DNA of 64,000 nt from Druceiella hillmani (GCA_039881145.1 JAYKKI010000088.1:2395501-2459500); one strand, 5' to 3'. Positions 1 through 12,605 are shown, counted from the first letter of the stretch. Numbers and translations are program-made. Notes: generated by a model from the sequence alone, not told the origin.

Positions 1-330
1 TGTCACCAACGCTTGTGGATCCTATCCTTTCATCCCTCACATCCTTGTCCGATTTATCGACGGCGATTAGCGCGCGATCGGCCACTAGGCTTTAAGGGCT
101 GCTTTTGTGAAAGCTCAGATGAGCTTTCGAAGGGTGCGAGCTTAGAAAGCTAAGGTACTTTATACTGATTCATAGCGACAGCAGTGGGTAGGTTGTTAAA
201 GGATGGGTCCGTGATGGATAGTTGCCTACTTTTTTATATGAGTATTAACATGAAAGCGCCTGTGAGCACGCGAATTGGTAGACATGGGCGTGGCTAAAAA
301 TCGACCAGTGGATTAAGAATATATGTGTGT
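1..330. other. G+C-richer segment of unknown nature
   Basis: This stretch is visibly richer in G+C than the DNA after it and has stops in all frames I read. It may be the tail of a repeat or an untranslated segment that begins outside the window. I recognise no domain, splice-bounded frame or RNA fold in it. Confidence 0.3.
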
Positions 331-1930
331 TTATGTAAAAGTCTAATCACATTTGTTAGGCCTGCGCTAGCTGAATCATACAGAACAATTCGGATAATAT
401 AAGTTTTTTATAGTCCAGTAAATGTAGTCAAGATTATTAGGAATTACGAGATCAAAAATAACACTTTGATGTGAATAAAATAGAAAAATAAATCCCTTAA
501 AAGTTTATTTTAATCGTCAATCAGAAAAATGAAAAATCTTGTGTTTTTTATAAAAAAGTCAGGTTATGTTCCATAATATTTCGTAATTCTATTTCTACGG
601 AATTATTATTATACATATAATTAGAACTAGCAAGACGAAAAAAGTCCAGATTATGTCTAGCTATATCCTTCATACATAGATGTAACATACTACCCTTGAA
701 GCTCACAGATCCGACGGGGTTTTCGTAAAAAGCCATGTAAATCTCCAAAGATCGAAAGAGGTATTTATTTTTACAACACAAAACAAGTGTCAATGTGAGT
801 TAACAGTTTATTTTTAATTAATTCAGGCAATAGCTACGTGTTAACAAAAAAGCGATATAAATTACTTTTTGAGATCGTTTCTAAAAATTATTATATATTT
901 CGTTAGATTTTTATTTCTTATTAATAATTTTCGATGTATTAAAAATAAAATACAATAACGTTTTCTTTTAATATATTTTATGTATAATTTTTTGCTCTTT
1001 ATTATTGTAATTCACTCAATTGTTATTTTTTAAAAATCAGCTTTATTGAAAATCATAACCTGTTTCTGTAACACCAGACCCAGCTTCGCCTATCTACTTT
1101 GCAGATTATCTGCAGACAGACGATGAATACAATCGTTATAGTCATTTCAGTTTTGATGGAAAGAAAATAAGATTATTATTTTAAAATTTGTTCAAATCCA
1201 TTTAATAATCACTAATGTTAATTATTACGCCTTTTATTTAAAATATCCCTATAGCATTCCAATATATCTCTTGTCAAATTTTCCACCTATCCCTTCAGTT
1301 TTGAGTTTGAAAAAGTTTTGAGACTGAAAAAGTGAGTGAGAAAGTTTTGAGACTGACCACGAAGAGCATCTTTACTTTATATTTTACGTCATGCTGATTG
1401 CTGTCAAGGGATAGAAACAGGTGACAACCTGTTGAATAAAAATCCGGAAAATAAGTAAAAATTGTCAAGTGAAAAGTTGTCAAAGTTAACGATGCGGGAA
1501 AAACTGGAAATCAAAATTATTTTAATTTGTTCCACGTAATTGCGTCTGTATGTTTTCTAGCATATATGAAATCATCCTGAAGATGCTTCGGTTGCTGATA
1601 AACGATTCTGCAGTTTAGATTTGGTTGGCTGGTTGATTCTATCTATAAATTACTCCAGGTGAATCCCATCAAATAAATACTAAAATGTCTAGTGAATGTA
1701 CTCGCCTTCAATAATGTTCGTAGCAATGTTGAAGGCGATGACGGTAACTCGTATTTTTTTCCAGACTATCTGGTGTCATCCATGATTTTCGGTAGAAATT
1801 TAGATGTTGTATTGGAACAGTAGACAGGACATAATTATAGTATATTTTGAAAAACATCCCTACAACCAATATTATTTATTTTCAGGTAGTTAAATAAATG
1901 TTGTAATATTAACATAATAATAAATCTATT
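331..1930. other. A+T-rich DNA, nothing recognised
   Basis: A+T-rich sequence with only short chance frames. One short internal direct repeat (gaaaaagttttgagactga, about 1309-1355) is visible. No gene, RNA or element is supported. Confidence 0.5.
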
Positions 1931-2141
1931 GCCCCGTGGTGTGTTGGGTTGGTCGCAAGGCACGTGATTTTTGACGGTCCGGAGCACCGTGAGGATACGA
2001 ATTCGATTCCCGGTCGCTCGTATAGCAGGGCTGGACTGATATTCTGGTTGGTAGTAAGAAATTGCTCTTGTAGCAACAAGTTCCCCATATATATCAATTT
2101 TATATATTCAACACAAATAATAGCAATAAAAATCTAATGGT
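1931..2141 (+). mobile_element. tRNA-derived SINE, copy 1
   Basis: The 5' part is tRNA-like, with a B-box-like gaattcgattcccgg near 1998-2012 that matches the RNA polymerase III internal promoter consensus. The 3' part (ggctggactgatattctggttgg, then aaattgctcttgtagcaa) matches copy 2 at 43880-44040, so both belong to one family. The flanks carry an imperfect direct repeat (aataaatctattg on the left, aataaaaatctaatg on the right), probably the target-site duplication. Non-autonomous; would depend on a LINE reverse transcriptase. Confidence 0.7.
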
Positions 2142-2679
2142 TTATTTTCTTATTTCTTTTATTTCCATAGCTTTACAGAAAAAGTTTTTCCACAAAAAAT
2201 ATTTCTCTTGAGATAAGCGGTAACTTACGACCTCATTTTTTTTCAACTAATTGAAAAACGCTGAATATGTGCAACCGCACGTGTTGAACGCACTCTGAAT
2301 ATGTGCAACCCTGCCATCATCTATGGATACTGACTTATTTTTGCTAACATGCAAAGTCGAGGGTGGCGCTGCACATTGTCGGAAGCTTACTATCTTTAAT
2401 TGAAGAGAGAGAGGGGAGGTTTCCCTTGATACAGATCGCTAATTGCATAAGTATAAATTGCACTGCACTGATTTTTTTATTTATATTTACTTTCTTTTTG
2501 AAGTCACTGTTATACGTTTAAGAATGAAGTTGAACGAATGAATAAAATTATATGCATGATATTCATGAATACAAGTTCGTTGTGTCACCGTCACATATAT
2601 CAATTTTGTATGTTCATTTTGTACATATAAATACATAAATAAATACACGAAGAACAAAATTAAATTTAGTTTTAGGGAA

Positions 2680-2945
2680 AATTGACAAAGAAAGTAAAAA
2701 TTTATAAAAATTCTGTGTATATATTCGCAATCTACTCGTTAATACCTTTCATTTGATACCGTACTCAAAATTAAAACGAAAACTCCATCTCTCCAAGATG
2801 GCAGCTTAGAAAAGCTTTTTTTCCCGAAATCAAACTTGAATAGGGTATTGGCATAAGGAATGTTCTAGTCAAATTTTGTTACATTCTGTTGAGTTGTACG
2901 AAAGTTATCGTGTTGCAAATACACATACATACACACAGTCAATCA
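2680..2945 (+). repeat. Dispersed repeat fragment
   Basis: Contains phrases I associate with dispersed insect repeats: 'cctttcatttgatacc', 'aagatggcagcttaga', 'tgttacattctgttgagtt', ending in 'acaaatacacatacatacacac'-like sequence. No coding capacity. The assignment is from memory of such repeats and is unverified. Confidence 0.4.
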
Positions 2946-5324
2946 GGACTACCTACTTAAAAGTTAGACTTCGTTTAGCTCGGCCTAACCGCCCAGGTTT
3001 CATTTCCAGAGGATATTTTGGAAATATTCACCAACATTCATATAAATGAGGCGGGAAACACAGGTCGTTATTTTGTCTTAGTTTATTTAAATAAATACGC
3101 AAGAGACTCCAGCATCTAGCTTTATGGAATATCCTGAGGCGAATGTCTTTCCTGTACTGGTGTTCTGCCAATTTAACATCTAGCTCCTAACTCCCTAATG
3201 GATACTTTGCAGTCTTTTTCTATAGTCTCCAAGGAATTTTCATCGATAATTTTCCTAGGTTCTCCCGACCGTGGTCCATCTTCGATCCTCAGCTCTTCGT
3301 TTCGAAAGTACGAACGCTACTGAGCTGATGATGTCGTCGTCATCATGCTCATTCTGGTAGCAGTTTCTGTCCCACTATGTCCAAGAGCATATATATTTAA
3401 GATAAAATAGCTTATATGATCTGGTTTCCTTTCATGTTTTCAGAATCATTTTCTGTCGTAAACGATGCTGGAAATGTCATACTCTTGCCTTTTTATAGTT
3501 TATTTTTAATAATTTTGAAACAGGTATAAGACAAAAGAACAATTAGTTCCCTGAAGATTTTATTACATATGCATGGAAAAACTGAAAGATCGTTTTAGAT
3601 ATTCACGATTTTCATACTGAAAAATAAATTAATTATGGATAATTTCCAATTTTTCACCTTGCGACTATAATTGTCCTCGGTTTTACGGGTGTCATTGAAG
3701 TCTCTGCGGGTATAATCGAATCGCATGGATTTTTCATGTTTTCTGCATTTGGCTTAGATTGGTTAATTTATAAAATAATAAGTATATAAAAAATAAATAT
3801 TAAAGTTAAAAATATTTAGAAAATTTCAAAGAAATTGATTTTAATTCGGAATTAATAATTATGTTGTTGATTCCTATTGGCATTGCAACGAAACATTGTG
3901 TCACGTGTTTTATCAGAATCTTACACAGAAAATATTCCTAAAAAAATGTTTCGGTTTCTATTCAGTTCCAGACACGCCCCTCACACAAAATTATTCAATA
4001 TAGCAAATCATTCTAACCTAAAAAAATAAATATTAACCTTTATCAAGAATTATTTCCACAGGAATATTTATGAAACCTCTAAGTAGTGAAAATTTAGTTT
4101 TATTAAAATTATTTTACTTTTTCGTGTGATGCAAACACAGACACTACTCATTGCCTACTTGTGGTTCTTTTAATATACGCATAGATATATTTTCAACATT
4201 TTTTTTAAATTATAGTAACATTATATGGACAAAAATAATTCACAGCCATATTGTCATAACGCAGTTAAATAAGAAATATAACAATTTTAATGTAAATTAA
4301 GTTCAGATAAAATGGATATAGAATTATCTGAAGTTGCCCGAATGATGCTGCTTAATGAAAAAGATTATTTCCACTTTATTCAAAGGGCGGTAATTAGAAA
4401 AATTTTAATACTTAACAGGACTTCCAGCGAATAAATCTAGTCTTCTTAACAATGATGGAACTTTGTAGAGAAACTTTGGAAGTATCGCCGTCTTCGTTGT
4501 GTAATGTCCACTGGAACTAATTAAAGCTCCTTGGAAAGCTCTGAAAGCCTGCGGCTAGGGAAAGTCGAGGAGAAAAATGAGAGTTGGGAAAAGTTTTGAT
4601 ACAAAATGGACGTCAATGTTTTTTTTTTATTTTGTTTATATTTGAAGTATATTTATTACATTGCTATGTTTCAGCAGTTTACTTTGTAGTTAGTTTCTAG
4701 AAGTTTGAAAGTGCTATCTAGTGAATGAATCGAATTTAGGTGGTTATATAATACTCCATAATGTACTTTTCGTGGGTATGATCGACCTGTATCTTTAATT
4801 AAGTTTAGTAGCTGATCTATCCATCTGACGATAAGAAAAGTCACAATTCTGCACTAGAACTGGAAACACACACGTTACCAAAACCAGAGCGTTCTTGTAT
4901 TCGGGTTCTTTTGCTCTATACTGAACTTTTGATTCTTTTGTTTCAGATTTACTGTACTTTATATTCTTTTGTTTCCATTTATTGTACTATACTTTTGATT
5001 ATTTTGTTTACATATTATTTCACTAGATTAATCCGGTTTAGTACTGGCGTTTTTTGGTTATCTGTAATGGAGTCACGATAATATTGCACGTATTTGGAGC
5101 GAGTTTTCATTGTTTTCAATATTTTATTTACAACTAATTTAATAACATGACTTCGCTATAAACTCTATGTAAAGTATTTATTATTATTTATTTTATATGA
5201 TGTAAATTTACTCATATCTAAATACTCCTGAAATTATATATAAGGTTATTTATAATACATTTGTGTATATTATATTATTTTAGAACGGTAATTAAAAAAT
5301 ATCAAATTTTTTCTACGAAAATTA
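2946..5324. other. A+T-rich DNA, nothing firm
   Basis: No reading frame, tRNA or clear element. The part at 3000-3360 is less A+T rich and pyrimidine-rich (tctccaagg, gttctcccgaccg), but no frame stays open with splice sites. Confidence 0.45.
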
Positions 5325-5665
5325 CGCTATAATGAGTCACTCACTTTGTTGTGGGACTACGCTATAATGAGTCACTCACGCTATAATGAGTCACTATAAT
5401 GAGTCACTCACTTTGTTGTGGGACTATAATGAGTCAATATAATGAGTCACTCACGCTATAATGAGTCACTATAATGAGTCACTCACTTTGTTGTGGAATT
5501 ACGCTATAATAAGTCACTCACGCTATAATGAGTCACTCACGCTATAATGAGTCAGTCAATGAATTACGCTATAATGAGTCACTCACGCTATAATGAGTCA
5601 CTATAATGAGTCACTCACTTTGTTGTGGAATTACGCTATAATGAGTCACTCACTTTGTTGTGGGA
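5325..5665 (+). repeat. Minisatellite of TGAGTCA-containing units
   Basis: Tandem array built from the sub-units cgctataatgagtcactca and ctataatgagtca, interspersed with ctttgttgtggga. I count about 14 exact TGAGTCA heptamers plus one TAAGTCA variant. TGAGTCA is the consensus site for AP-1 (Fos/Jun type bZIP proteins), so the array is a dense homotypic site cluster whether or not it is used. The units are higher-order: short and long sub-units alternate, as expected from unequal exchange. Confidence 0.9.
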
Positions 5666-5929
5666 CTGTATATGTTGGAGTTTTTCCGAAATTTCAATGT
5701 ATCTCTACCTATCATACATACTGAAACTTATTCGAATTCGAAAAAATAAGGTCTCCCGAAAATAATGGTCCTACAAAATTTTACGAATTAAATGCATTCG
5801 CTAGCTCATCTCCTTTTCGAATGATTTAATATTATAATATTTAGTATATAATGAGTTTTTCCAGAACCTTTTTACATGTTAAATACATATTTGCACACTC
5901 TTGTTACTGAGAAAATTAAATTTAAACTT

Positions 5930-6130
5930 TGTGTCGCATATGTATTATTTACACTAATATATAAAGCATAAAAGTTTGTTTATTTGTCTGTTCGCGCTAA
6001 TTTCTATAAACACAAGACATATTTAAAAACAATTTAAAAAATTTCGTTATGTTAGGAAACCCATTTTGATTATAGAAGGAAAGATTTTGTTTGCTTTGCT
6101 TTTCCGCGTTAATCTCTGGAAGCACACGTC
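5930..6130 (+). repeat. Dispersed insect repeat (actaatatataaag...tttgtttgtctg type)
   Basis: Begins 'cactaatatataaagcataa', continues 'agtttgtttatttgtctgttcgcgctaa' and repeats a related 'tttgctttgcttttccgcgttaatctctgga'. This is the shape of a widespread lepidopteran dispersed repeat that begins 'taatattataaa...gtttgtttgtttg...ctaatctctgg'. Non-coding. Confidence 0.5.
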
Positions 6131-6304
6131 CACATTAAAATTTTCTTCAGAAAAAAATTGTTTCAATGGATGATAGTTTGTCGCTTGATTGGATTATCGT
6201 TGCAAAAATGTTAGAATTGCTGGCAAGTGTGGTGTTGTTTGGACAAAATATCTCATCAAGTTTAGCATAGGGTTGTGTACGGTATGCTCTATACAGACAT
6301 ACGA

Positions 6305-7005
6305 ACATATATATAAAAACGTTGCAGTTATTACATAAGGTCATACTTAGGTTTAAAGATTCGTAAAACCTTGTAAAACCGGAGTTATATTACATTGTGC
6401 GATTTTTTAAATTTACTTGGATGATCTATTCGCTTTTTAAAATGGTGTTAAACAAGAAGTATGTAGCTATATAAAAATAAAAACGTTGCAGTGCTATTCC
6501 GTAAGGTTATATTTAGAATTAAAGATTTGTAAAACCTTGCAAAACTGGAGCATATTAATTGTGCGATTTTTAAAATTTGGTTGGATGATTTATTCGCTTT
6601 TTAAAATGGTTTTAAACAAGAAGTATTTTGTATGTACCTACATAAAAATAAAAACGGTGCAGTGCTATTCCGTAAGGTTAAATTAAGATTTAAAGATTTG
6701 TAAAACCTTGCAAAACCGGAGTCATATTATGTTGTGCAATTTTTAAATTTGTTTGAATGACCTATTCGCTTTTTAGAATAGTGTTAAACAAGAAGTATAT
6801 TGTATGCAACTATATAAAAATAAAAAGGTTTTAGTGCTATTCCATAAAGTCATATTTTGATTTAAAGATTTGTAAAACCTTGCAAAACAGGAGTCATATT
6901 AATTGTGCTATTTTTAAAATTTGGTTGGATGATCTATTCGCTTTTTAAAATGGTGTTAGACAAGAAGTATATTGTATGTAGCTATATAAAAATGGTATGT
7001 GGTTA
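6305..7005 (+). repeat. Tandem array, about 165-175 bp unit, four copies
   Basis: Units begin near 6318, 6484, 6655 and 6828 and read 'gtgctattccgtaaggtcatatt', 'aaagatttgtaaaaccttgcaaaac', 'gtgcgatttttaaaattt', 'gatctattcgctttttaaaatggtg', 'aacaagaagtat'. Copies differ by scattered substitutions and small indels, and the frames within them are not conserved, so this is a local satellite-like array. Confidence 0.9.
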
Positions 7006-7679
7006 CTTATTTTATATTCCAGCGATAAAGTGAAATTTGCGCTAATTTACAATTTGAGATTTTGAATGGAATCGATCCTAAAGCACTACTTAAACATAAA
7101 TAAACCTTAATTAAAAAATATGAGTGTTTGTTAAAATCATGCGCGCATTGTTCAAAAGTGTTTTTATTATTTTTTTAATAAATACGTTCATACTCGTTTC
7201 CAAAGTTATTTATAAGAAACGTTTGGAATAATAAGAAATAAAAAATAGGAAATAACAAGTAATTAATAAAATTTATCAACTGATTTATTTATCTTTAATG
7301 CATAAATTCTTAAGGCGGACTTATTGCTAGAGGGTCAAACTCTTCCAATCAGCCTAAGCACTTAGTAAAAAATATAATCTACGTAAAGAACTATGACAGA
7401 TTTTGTATAAAATTGCAAAGATTAAACAGTTGAAATAATAACAAATAAAAGTGCAAGCAAATAAAAATAACCTTTCAAGTACGAGTGGAACTTGCACTAT
7501 GTTTAGGCATTTCTAAAAATTTAACGGTACGTTATATTCCCATTAAAAAAAATTACTAAATTTAAATTTTTTGGAACGAAAGTATTTTGCCTATACAAAT
7601 GAAAATTTATTGATTGTACCACAGACGTAATTAAAAAAAAATGTTATATGATATTATAAATTAATGATTTTAGGATTTT

Positions 7680-7920
7680 TCCTCTACTTGTGCTGTGAGA
7701 CTTTGCCTTTTGTAAAATTTTCTAATTCTAGGTCAACGAGAAATATGTCATATATATGAAATATCTGTAGGCTTTGATTTATTTGCAAGGGACCGTAGAC
7801 ATAGTAATTTAAAATCCACGCGTTTCTGAGAAAAATGGTTTTAAAAGACCGATAGACGGTCAACGAAGTAATCTTATCAGCGCTCCCTTTTTCCTTTTAA
7901 GACACGGAACCCTAAAAATA
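7680..7920 (-). repeat. GGGTTCCGT-family dispersed repeat, inverted
   Basis: Read on the minus strand it starts 'tttttagggttccgtgtctt' at 7917, then 'aaaaggaaaaaggga', an interrupted gtc-rich stretch and 'aaaccatttttctcagaaac'. This is the head of the family also seen at 15.4, 16.2, 19.7, 20.2, 24.3, 36.8 and 55.5 kb. Confidence 0.7.
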
Positions 7921-8535
7921 AGAAATAACAAGTAATTAATAAAACTCATTGATTAATTTATTTATCTTTAACGTACAAACTCATAAGGAGGACTTACTGC
8001 CTTAGGAACAACCTCTTCCAATGAGCCCAAACACCCAGTAAAAATATAATAAGACTGCACCAGATTGGGTATAAAATTGAAAAAGGAAATAGTTGAAACA
8101 ATAATCAATAAAATGATAGCAAGCAATTAATAAAAATGTATTTCTACGAATAAAGGAGAGGGAGAGGCTATAGGAGGAAAACCCAAGGGAGAAAACGATA
8201 GGGGGTTACGAATGGGCGCTACGAAAGGAATTTCTTTTTAGACTTTCTTTGGTGTCGGGATCTAACCTTCTTCACGTTTTGGCAGCATAAACAGTAAAGG
8301 CATATTTGTAGAAGGAGGTATCATATTTCGGGTCTCGTAAAGTGAGATTTTCAATGTGATTTAATATATAATGTGTACCTAAACTTGATAATATACACCT
8401 ATGAAAATCGGAACCACAAGAAAATTATGGCTTTCTATCTAGAATTAAAACTAATTTTTTAAAATGAACTCAACAATTTTTTTCAAATTTTTATTATTTT
8501 TTAAGGAAAATAATGTCCTCTTAGTCATTTTCTTC

Positions 8536-9060
8536 CAGAAACATCTTATTAGGATGCCTTTCATACACAGCTGAAACAAATTGAGCGCATTTGTACAACA
8601 AAGTACCTCCACACACGATGTGCAGCATTGCAATAATATGTAATTTATGAGCACCACAATACAAGTATTTTATAAACCCTATAATAAAATTTCGTTACAA
8701 CATCCAAAAAGCGTACTATACGTATGTATGTGACTGTGCCGTTTATTTATTACCGTACGTACCTGAATATGCGGTTTATTTCTAAATATGCGCAGGTATT
8801 TCAGAAACATCTTATTATGATACCTTTCATACACATATTGAACGCATTTGTACAACAAAGTACCTCCACACACAATGTACAGCATTGAAATAATAAGTAA
8901 TTTATGAGCCTCACATTACCAGTATTTTATAAACCCAATAATAACATTTCATTACGACGTCCAAAACGCGTATTATATGTTTGTATGGGACTGTACCGTT
9001 TATTTATTACCGTACGTACCTGAATGTGCAGTTTATTTCTAAATATGTGTACATAACCGT
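8536..9060 (+). repeat. Tandem duplication, about 265 bp unit
   Basis: Two diverged copies share 'aaacatcttatta', 'tttcatacaca', 'gcgcatttgtacaacaaag', 'tacctccacacac', 'gtattttataaaccc', 'gtttatttattaccgtacg' and 'tttatttctaaatatg'. The second copy starts near 8801, and a partial third (ataaccgtaccgtttatttct) ends near 9076. Frames are not conserved between copies. Confidence 0.9.
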
Positions 9061-9378
9061 ACCGTTTATTTCTAGTTCTATGTATTTAACTGCATAGTTA
9101 TGCGAGTATATTGCTATTTATTAATAATTTACAGGTCATAATATGTTTTTATTATATGTGACTGTATAAATACCTTTATTTCGTGAAATATGTATCGTTT
9201 TAGTATTGTTGAGGGGACTTCCGTTCTTCCGCAAATAGGTATGCTGTGATGTACGCCATTGGAATGCCAGCATTTAGACTCGAATCATTCCGAACTTTCC
9301 ACTTTTTCATAGTTTTCAATTACTACAGCACTTGATTGCAATCGTACCACAATCGTACGAATGATTGTTACCAAATTT

Positions 9379-9382
<4 letters not shown>

Positions 9383-9467
<85 letters not shown>
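9383..9467. repeat. (TA)n microsatellite
   Basis: Uninterrupted dinucleotide TA tract of about 85 bp. The tyrosine/isoleucine frame through it is an artefact of the repeat. Confidence 0.95.
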
Positions 9468-9468
<1 letters not shown>

Positions 9469-9581
9469 CGTATAATTTGTTGATAGAAAATGCAATACAG
9501 TTTAACTCTGATTTGTTAAACGTTATACTTAATCTCTTTTACTTAATTAGTAGATAACTAGTATGAAATTCTTACTTTGTA

Positions 9582-9611
9582 ACCAAATAAAGGAAGCTCC
9601 CTTTATTTGGT
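9582..9611. repeat. Short perfect inverted repeat
   Basis: accaaataaagg pairs exactly with cctttatttggt across a 6-nt loop. It could be a remnant of a terminal inverted repeat element; nothing else supports a function. Confidence 0.6.
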
Positions 9612-11209
9612 TATTAATTTTATAATGCTGATAAAGTTATTTTTTATGATGGGTACAAATAAATCTATTTTTATGTGTCGCTGTTACGGGTTTCAAGTGA
9701 TGTAGTGGTTTTAATGGATTTACTTTGTTTTCCTTCTTGAAATGACTAAACTTCCGATTATCATTTTCTTCAATTATGTGCAAATGACAAAGAAAATGTT
9801 ATAAAACTTTCTTAATATTATATCATTACATGGTTAAGGGAACAATGGAATTTGTAGATATAAGTGCTTATTAAAATATTATGATAAATCATTAAATGAA
9901 TACGTAAATTGGTTCATAATTTGATTAAATTAGTGAAGCTACATTAAACAACTCCCTTGCTGTGAGTTTTTTTCAAATCTAACTACCAGACTTGACACAG
10001 CCTTTGATGAGGCTCAGTCAGGCGTAATGCCTTGTTGCATTTATGGCGTTGCCAGCTCTGACGTTAGATCTAAATCAATAGCTAGGTCTTTCCTGGAGAC
10101 GTACATTAACAAAATAAAGCATTTATAGACTTGGTAATTCTATTTTAGGAAAAAAAAGTGAGCCCCCTCATACTTCCATCCGTGTGTTACAGCCATTTTT
10201 CTCAAAAATAGTTTGACGTTTTGTAGAAGCTTTAAATTTGGCATATTGGTAAAACATATTTATCAACACATACCTCGATAATTAATCCTTGCAATTATTT
10301 ATATCAAAGTTTTTAAAAGGATATAGAACTATTCAAAATACATTTATAAGGGTACTAAGACAATTTTTCTTGAGTTTTATTTAAGATATTTATGGATACA
10401 TTGCTCAAAATTAGGATAAAAAGTTATTATTACAAATTTGCAGAAAAACAACAAAGATGATTGTAAATTTCAAAGTTTTTTGAAAAATTCACGATATTCT
10501 TACGCCAGTGAAATATATGTTTAGGAAAATGTTTACATGGTGAAAAATAAAATCAATATTTGTATAAATTTATTTATTTAGTTATTTACATCCATTTCTC
10601 GAGACATTACAGGTACCCTATTCGTAAACATAAGCAATTTATGGTTTAGCTAATTAAAATAAAAAAGGTATGTATTAAACATGTACACAAAATGCACAAG
10701 AACTAAACAAAATAAAAACGACACATTTATTTCCATTCATCATGAACAACTCATATTCCGGTGCGACCGCGATCAAGTAGTTGAGCAGTTGAATACCGCA
10801 GGAAATTGGAGAGTTCCGATATAATTCGCTTCTAGAGGATGGTGTAGTAAACATGTGATGATTGCGGAAGCGCAGGAAATTGTTAGGTACAGAGAATGAA
10901 AGTTTACTCCATTATACATGATTTTTTTCCATTTATTAGCTGGAAGCTAAATTTCTTAAGCGCAACGTCTCTTTTGCATTCTAAGGAATGGAAACTTAGC
11001 ATATCTAAGAGGATGTTGTTAGGAAATAGAAAGGAGAAGTAACCATACTCTCTCATATATAAGATATCGGTGGAACGACTTTTGCACACGTTTAATCATA
11101 AAGCTGTACTTGGCTTCTGTGGGCTTCAAAAAAAGGAGTCAGACTCTAATCGGCTCTGCACTTATGAAGGCTGTAGCATGCGAATTGATGACATGATAAA
11201 TAGTTTGAC
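9612..11209. other. A+T-rich DNA with two less A+T-rich islands
   Basis: No gene is supported. About 9985-10090 (cctttgatgaggctcagtc) and 10755-10895 (gaccgcgatcaagtag, accgcaggaaattggagag) have higher G+C and read like repeat fragments. At 10145-10260 the phrases 'gtgtgttacagccatttttctca' and 'aaatttggcatattggtaa' resemble a decayed GGGTTCCGT-family copy. Confidence 0.4.
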
Positions 11210-11263
11210 AGAAATAATCTGTACCCATAAATATTCATATATTTATGGGTACAGATTATTTCT
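11210..11263. repeat. Perfect palindrome, 25-bp arms, 4-nt loop
   Basis: The arm 11210-11234 (agaaataatctgtacccata then aatat) is exactly complementary to 11239-11263, separated by tcat. Perfect arms of this length in neutral A+T-rich DNA indicate a recent origin, for example template switching or insertion of a short foldback. Just downstream, 'atagtgctagtccta' is directly repeated (about 11278 and 11300). Confidence 0.95.
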
Positions 11264-12286
11264 AACAGTAGATCCTTATAGTGCTAGTCCTAGGATCCTC
11301 ATAGTGCTAGTCCTACTCTTACTTACCAGGTCTTATCATGGTTTTTTAATCTTGAAAGTAACGCATTTTCATGTCTTAATGTGATTTTGTTGATATATAT
11401 TCATTATTATCTTACATGAATTAATTTAAAATTTTATAATTTAATCTCAACAAATTACAAAATATTCTTCCCTATAAACCTCGCTGATTATATGATAGAT
11501 TTCATTGATACTAAAATATTTTTTTGTATATATCCAGGATAAAAGCCTTACTAACGGATAAAAACTTTTCTTGTATTTTCAACGAAATGTTGTATTAAAT
11601 ATAAGTTTAAGAAGCGCAGTCGGATATCAACACGTTGTTTACTTAACTAGGTTATTTTGTGTGATTGATATCAACAAGTTATCAATATACATGGATTTGG
11701 TATATTGAATTATTTTATACCTTTAAAACATTTATAAGCACAGCATATATAGGTTATTGAATAAAAATAAAATGAATTCGAATGTAAAAGTTTATGATAC
11801 GAAAATATCCTTAAAATCTACTCCAGGTCCAACTATTATTATTGTTATATATCTATTCTAGGTACAGTACAGTACAGTATTCCAGGCGCAATCGTGCCCA
11901 AATGAGCGACAGTTTGTGTTGAAGTAATTTGAAACTACTGTAACTTCGTTAAAAATAGACATGGTACCTCCAATTTTATGTCATTTTATTGAAAAAGAAT
12001 GAAAGATTACAATATTAATATTATAAGATTAATGGCGGCTGGAGTTCGTAAATTGCGCTTTTGTAAAATGTACTCAAAAATGTTTGACAGGTTTGACATT
12101 TGCAGAATGTATTCAAATAATTTTAAAGCTATTTGTACTATTAATACCATTACCCTGTTTTCAATAAATGTAACTCGCGAATCAATTGAATGAATCAAAA
12201 AATAAAATTATGTATTTTCAATGTGCCTTTTGAGGCTTTCACGGAAATAACTACGGCAAAGTCCGACACTGCATTTTTTCCCAATA
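11264..12286. other. A+T-rich DNA, nothing recognised
   Basis: Only short chance frames. A short gtacagtacagtacagta repeat lies near 11862-11878. No gene or RNA is supported. Confidence 0.45.
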
Positions 12287-12605
12287 TTATAGATTTGGCG
12301 TAGAATATACAAAACCATGTGCTACGCTGAATGTGCTGACTTGTAAACACGTTTCTGGAATTAGAACACTAGAAATTGAATGAAGAGAACAAGTATAAGT
12401 ATCGTTTGAGGCACGCTTCCAACGCAATGTTTGGTCCAAACGTATGAAGGTGGGAACAATATGAATTTCCACACGTGGGAAGGCGAAGGGAGTGCGGTGC
12501 GTTATCGCGAGCGTAAACAAAGAAGACTGCCCGTATTTGCTTCATACAAAATTCAATGCGTGTCGTGGGGAGGTAGGGGCTAGGCGTACGGCAGCGAATT
12601 GAAAT
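12287..12605. other. G+C-richer low-copy segment
   Basis: Clearly richer in G+C than both sides, with no resemblance to the repeats elsewhere in the window. A 77-codon frame is open on the minus strand at 12287-12520, but I recognise no domain in it. Could be a regulatory or untranslated conserved segment, an exon of an unknown gene, or a single-copy element fragment. Confidence 0.3.

Noticed and set aside
1931..2012. Functional tRNA gene
   Set aside because: B-box-like sequence but no complete cloverleaf, and the tail marks it as a SINE. The same holds for 43875 and 55956.
9336..9557. Tyr/Ile-repeat protein
   Set aside because: Translation of a (TA)n microsatellite. The same applies to both strands at 14681-14915.
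9582..9611. Rho-independent terminator
   Set aside because: Such terminators are bacterial; this is an A+T-rich palindrome in insect DNA.
9985..10090. Another hammerhead motif (tttgatgaggctcagtc)
   Set aside because: The invariant CUGA is UUGA, there is no GAAA after a paired stem, and no GUC site in place.
11070..11384. 104-codon plus-strand frame across the 25-bp palindrome
   Set aside because: Starts at GTG, has no domain, and includes the palindrome and a direct repeat; chance frame.
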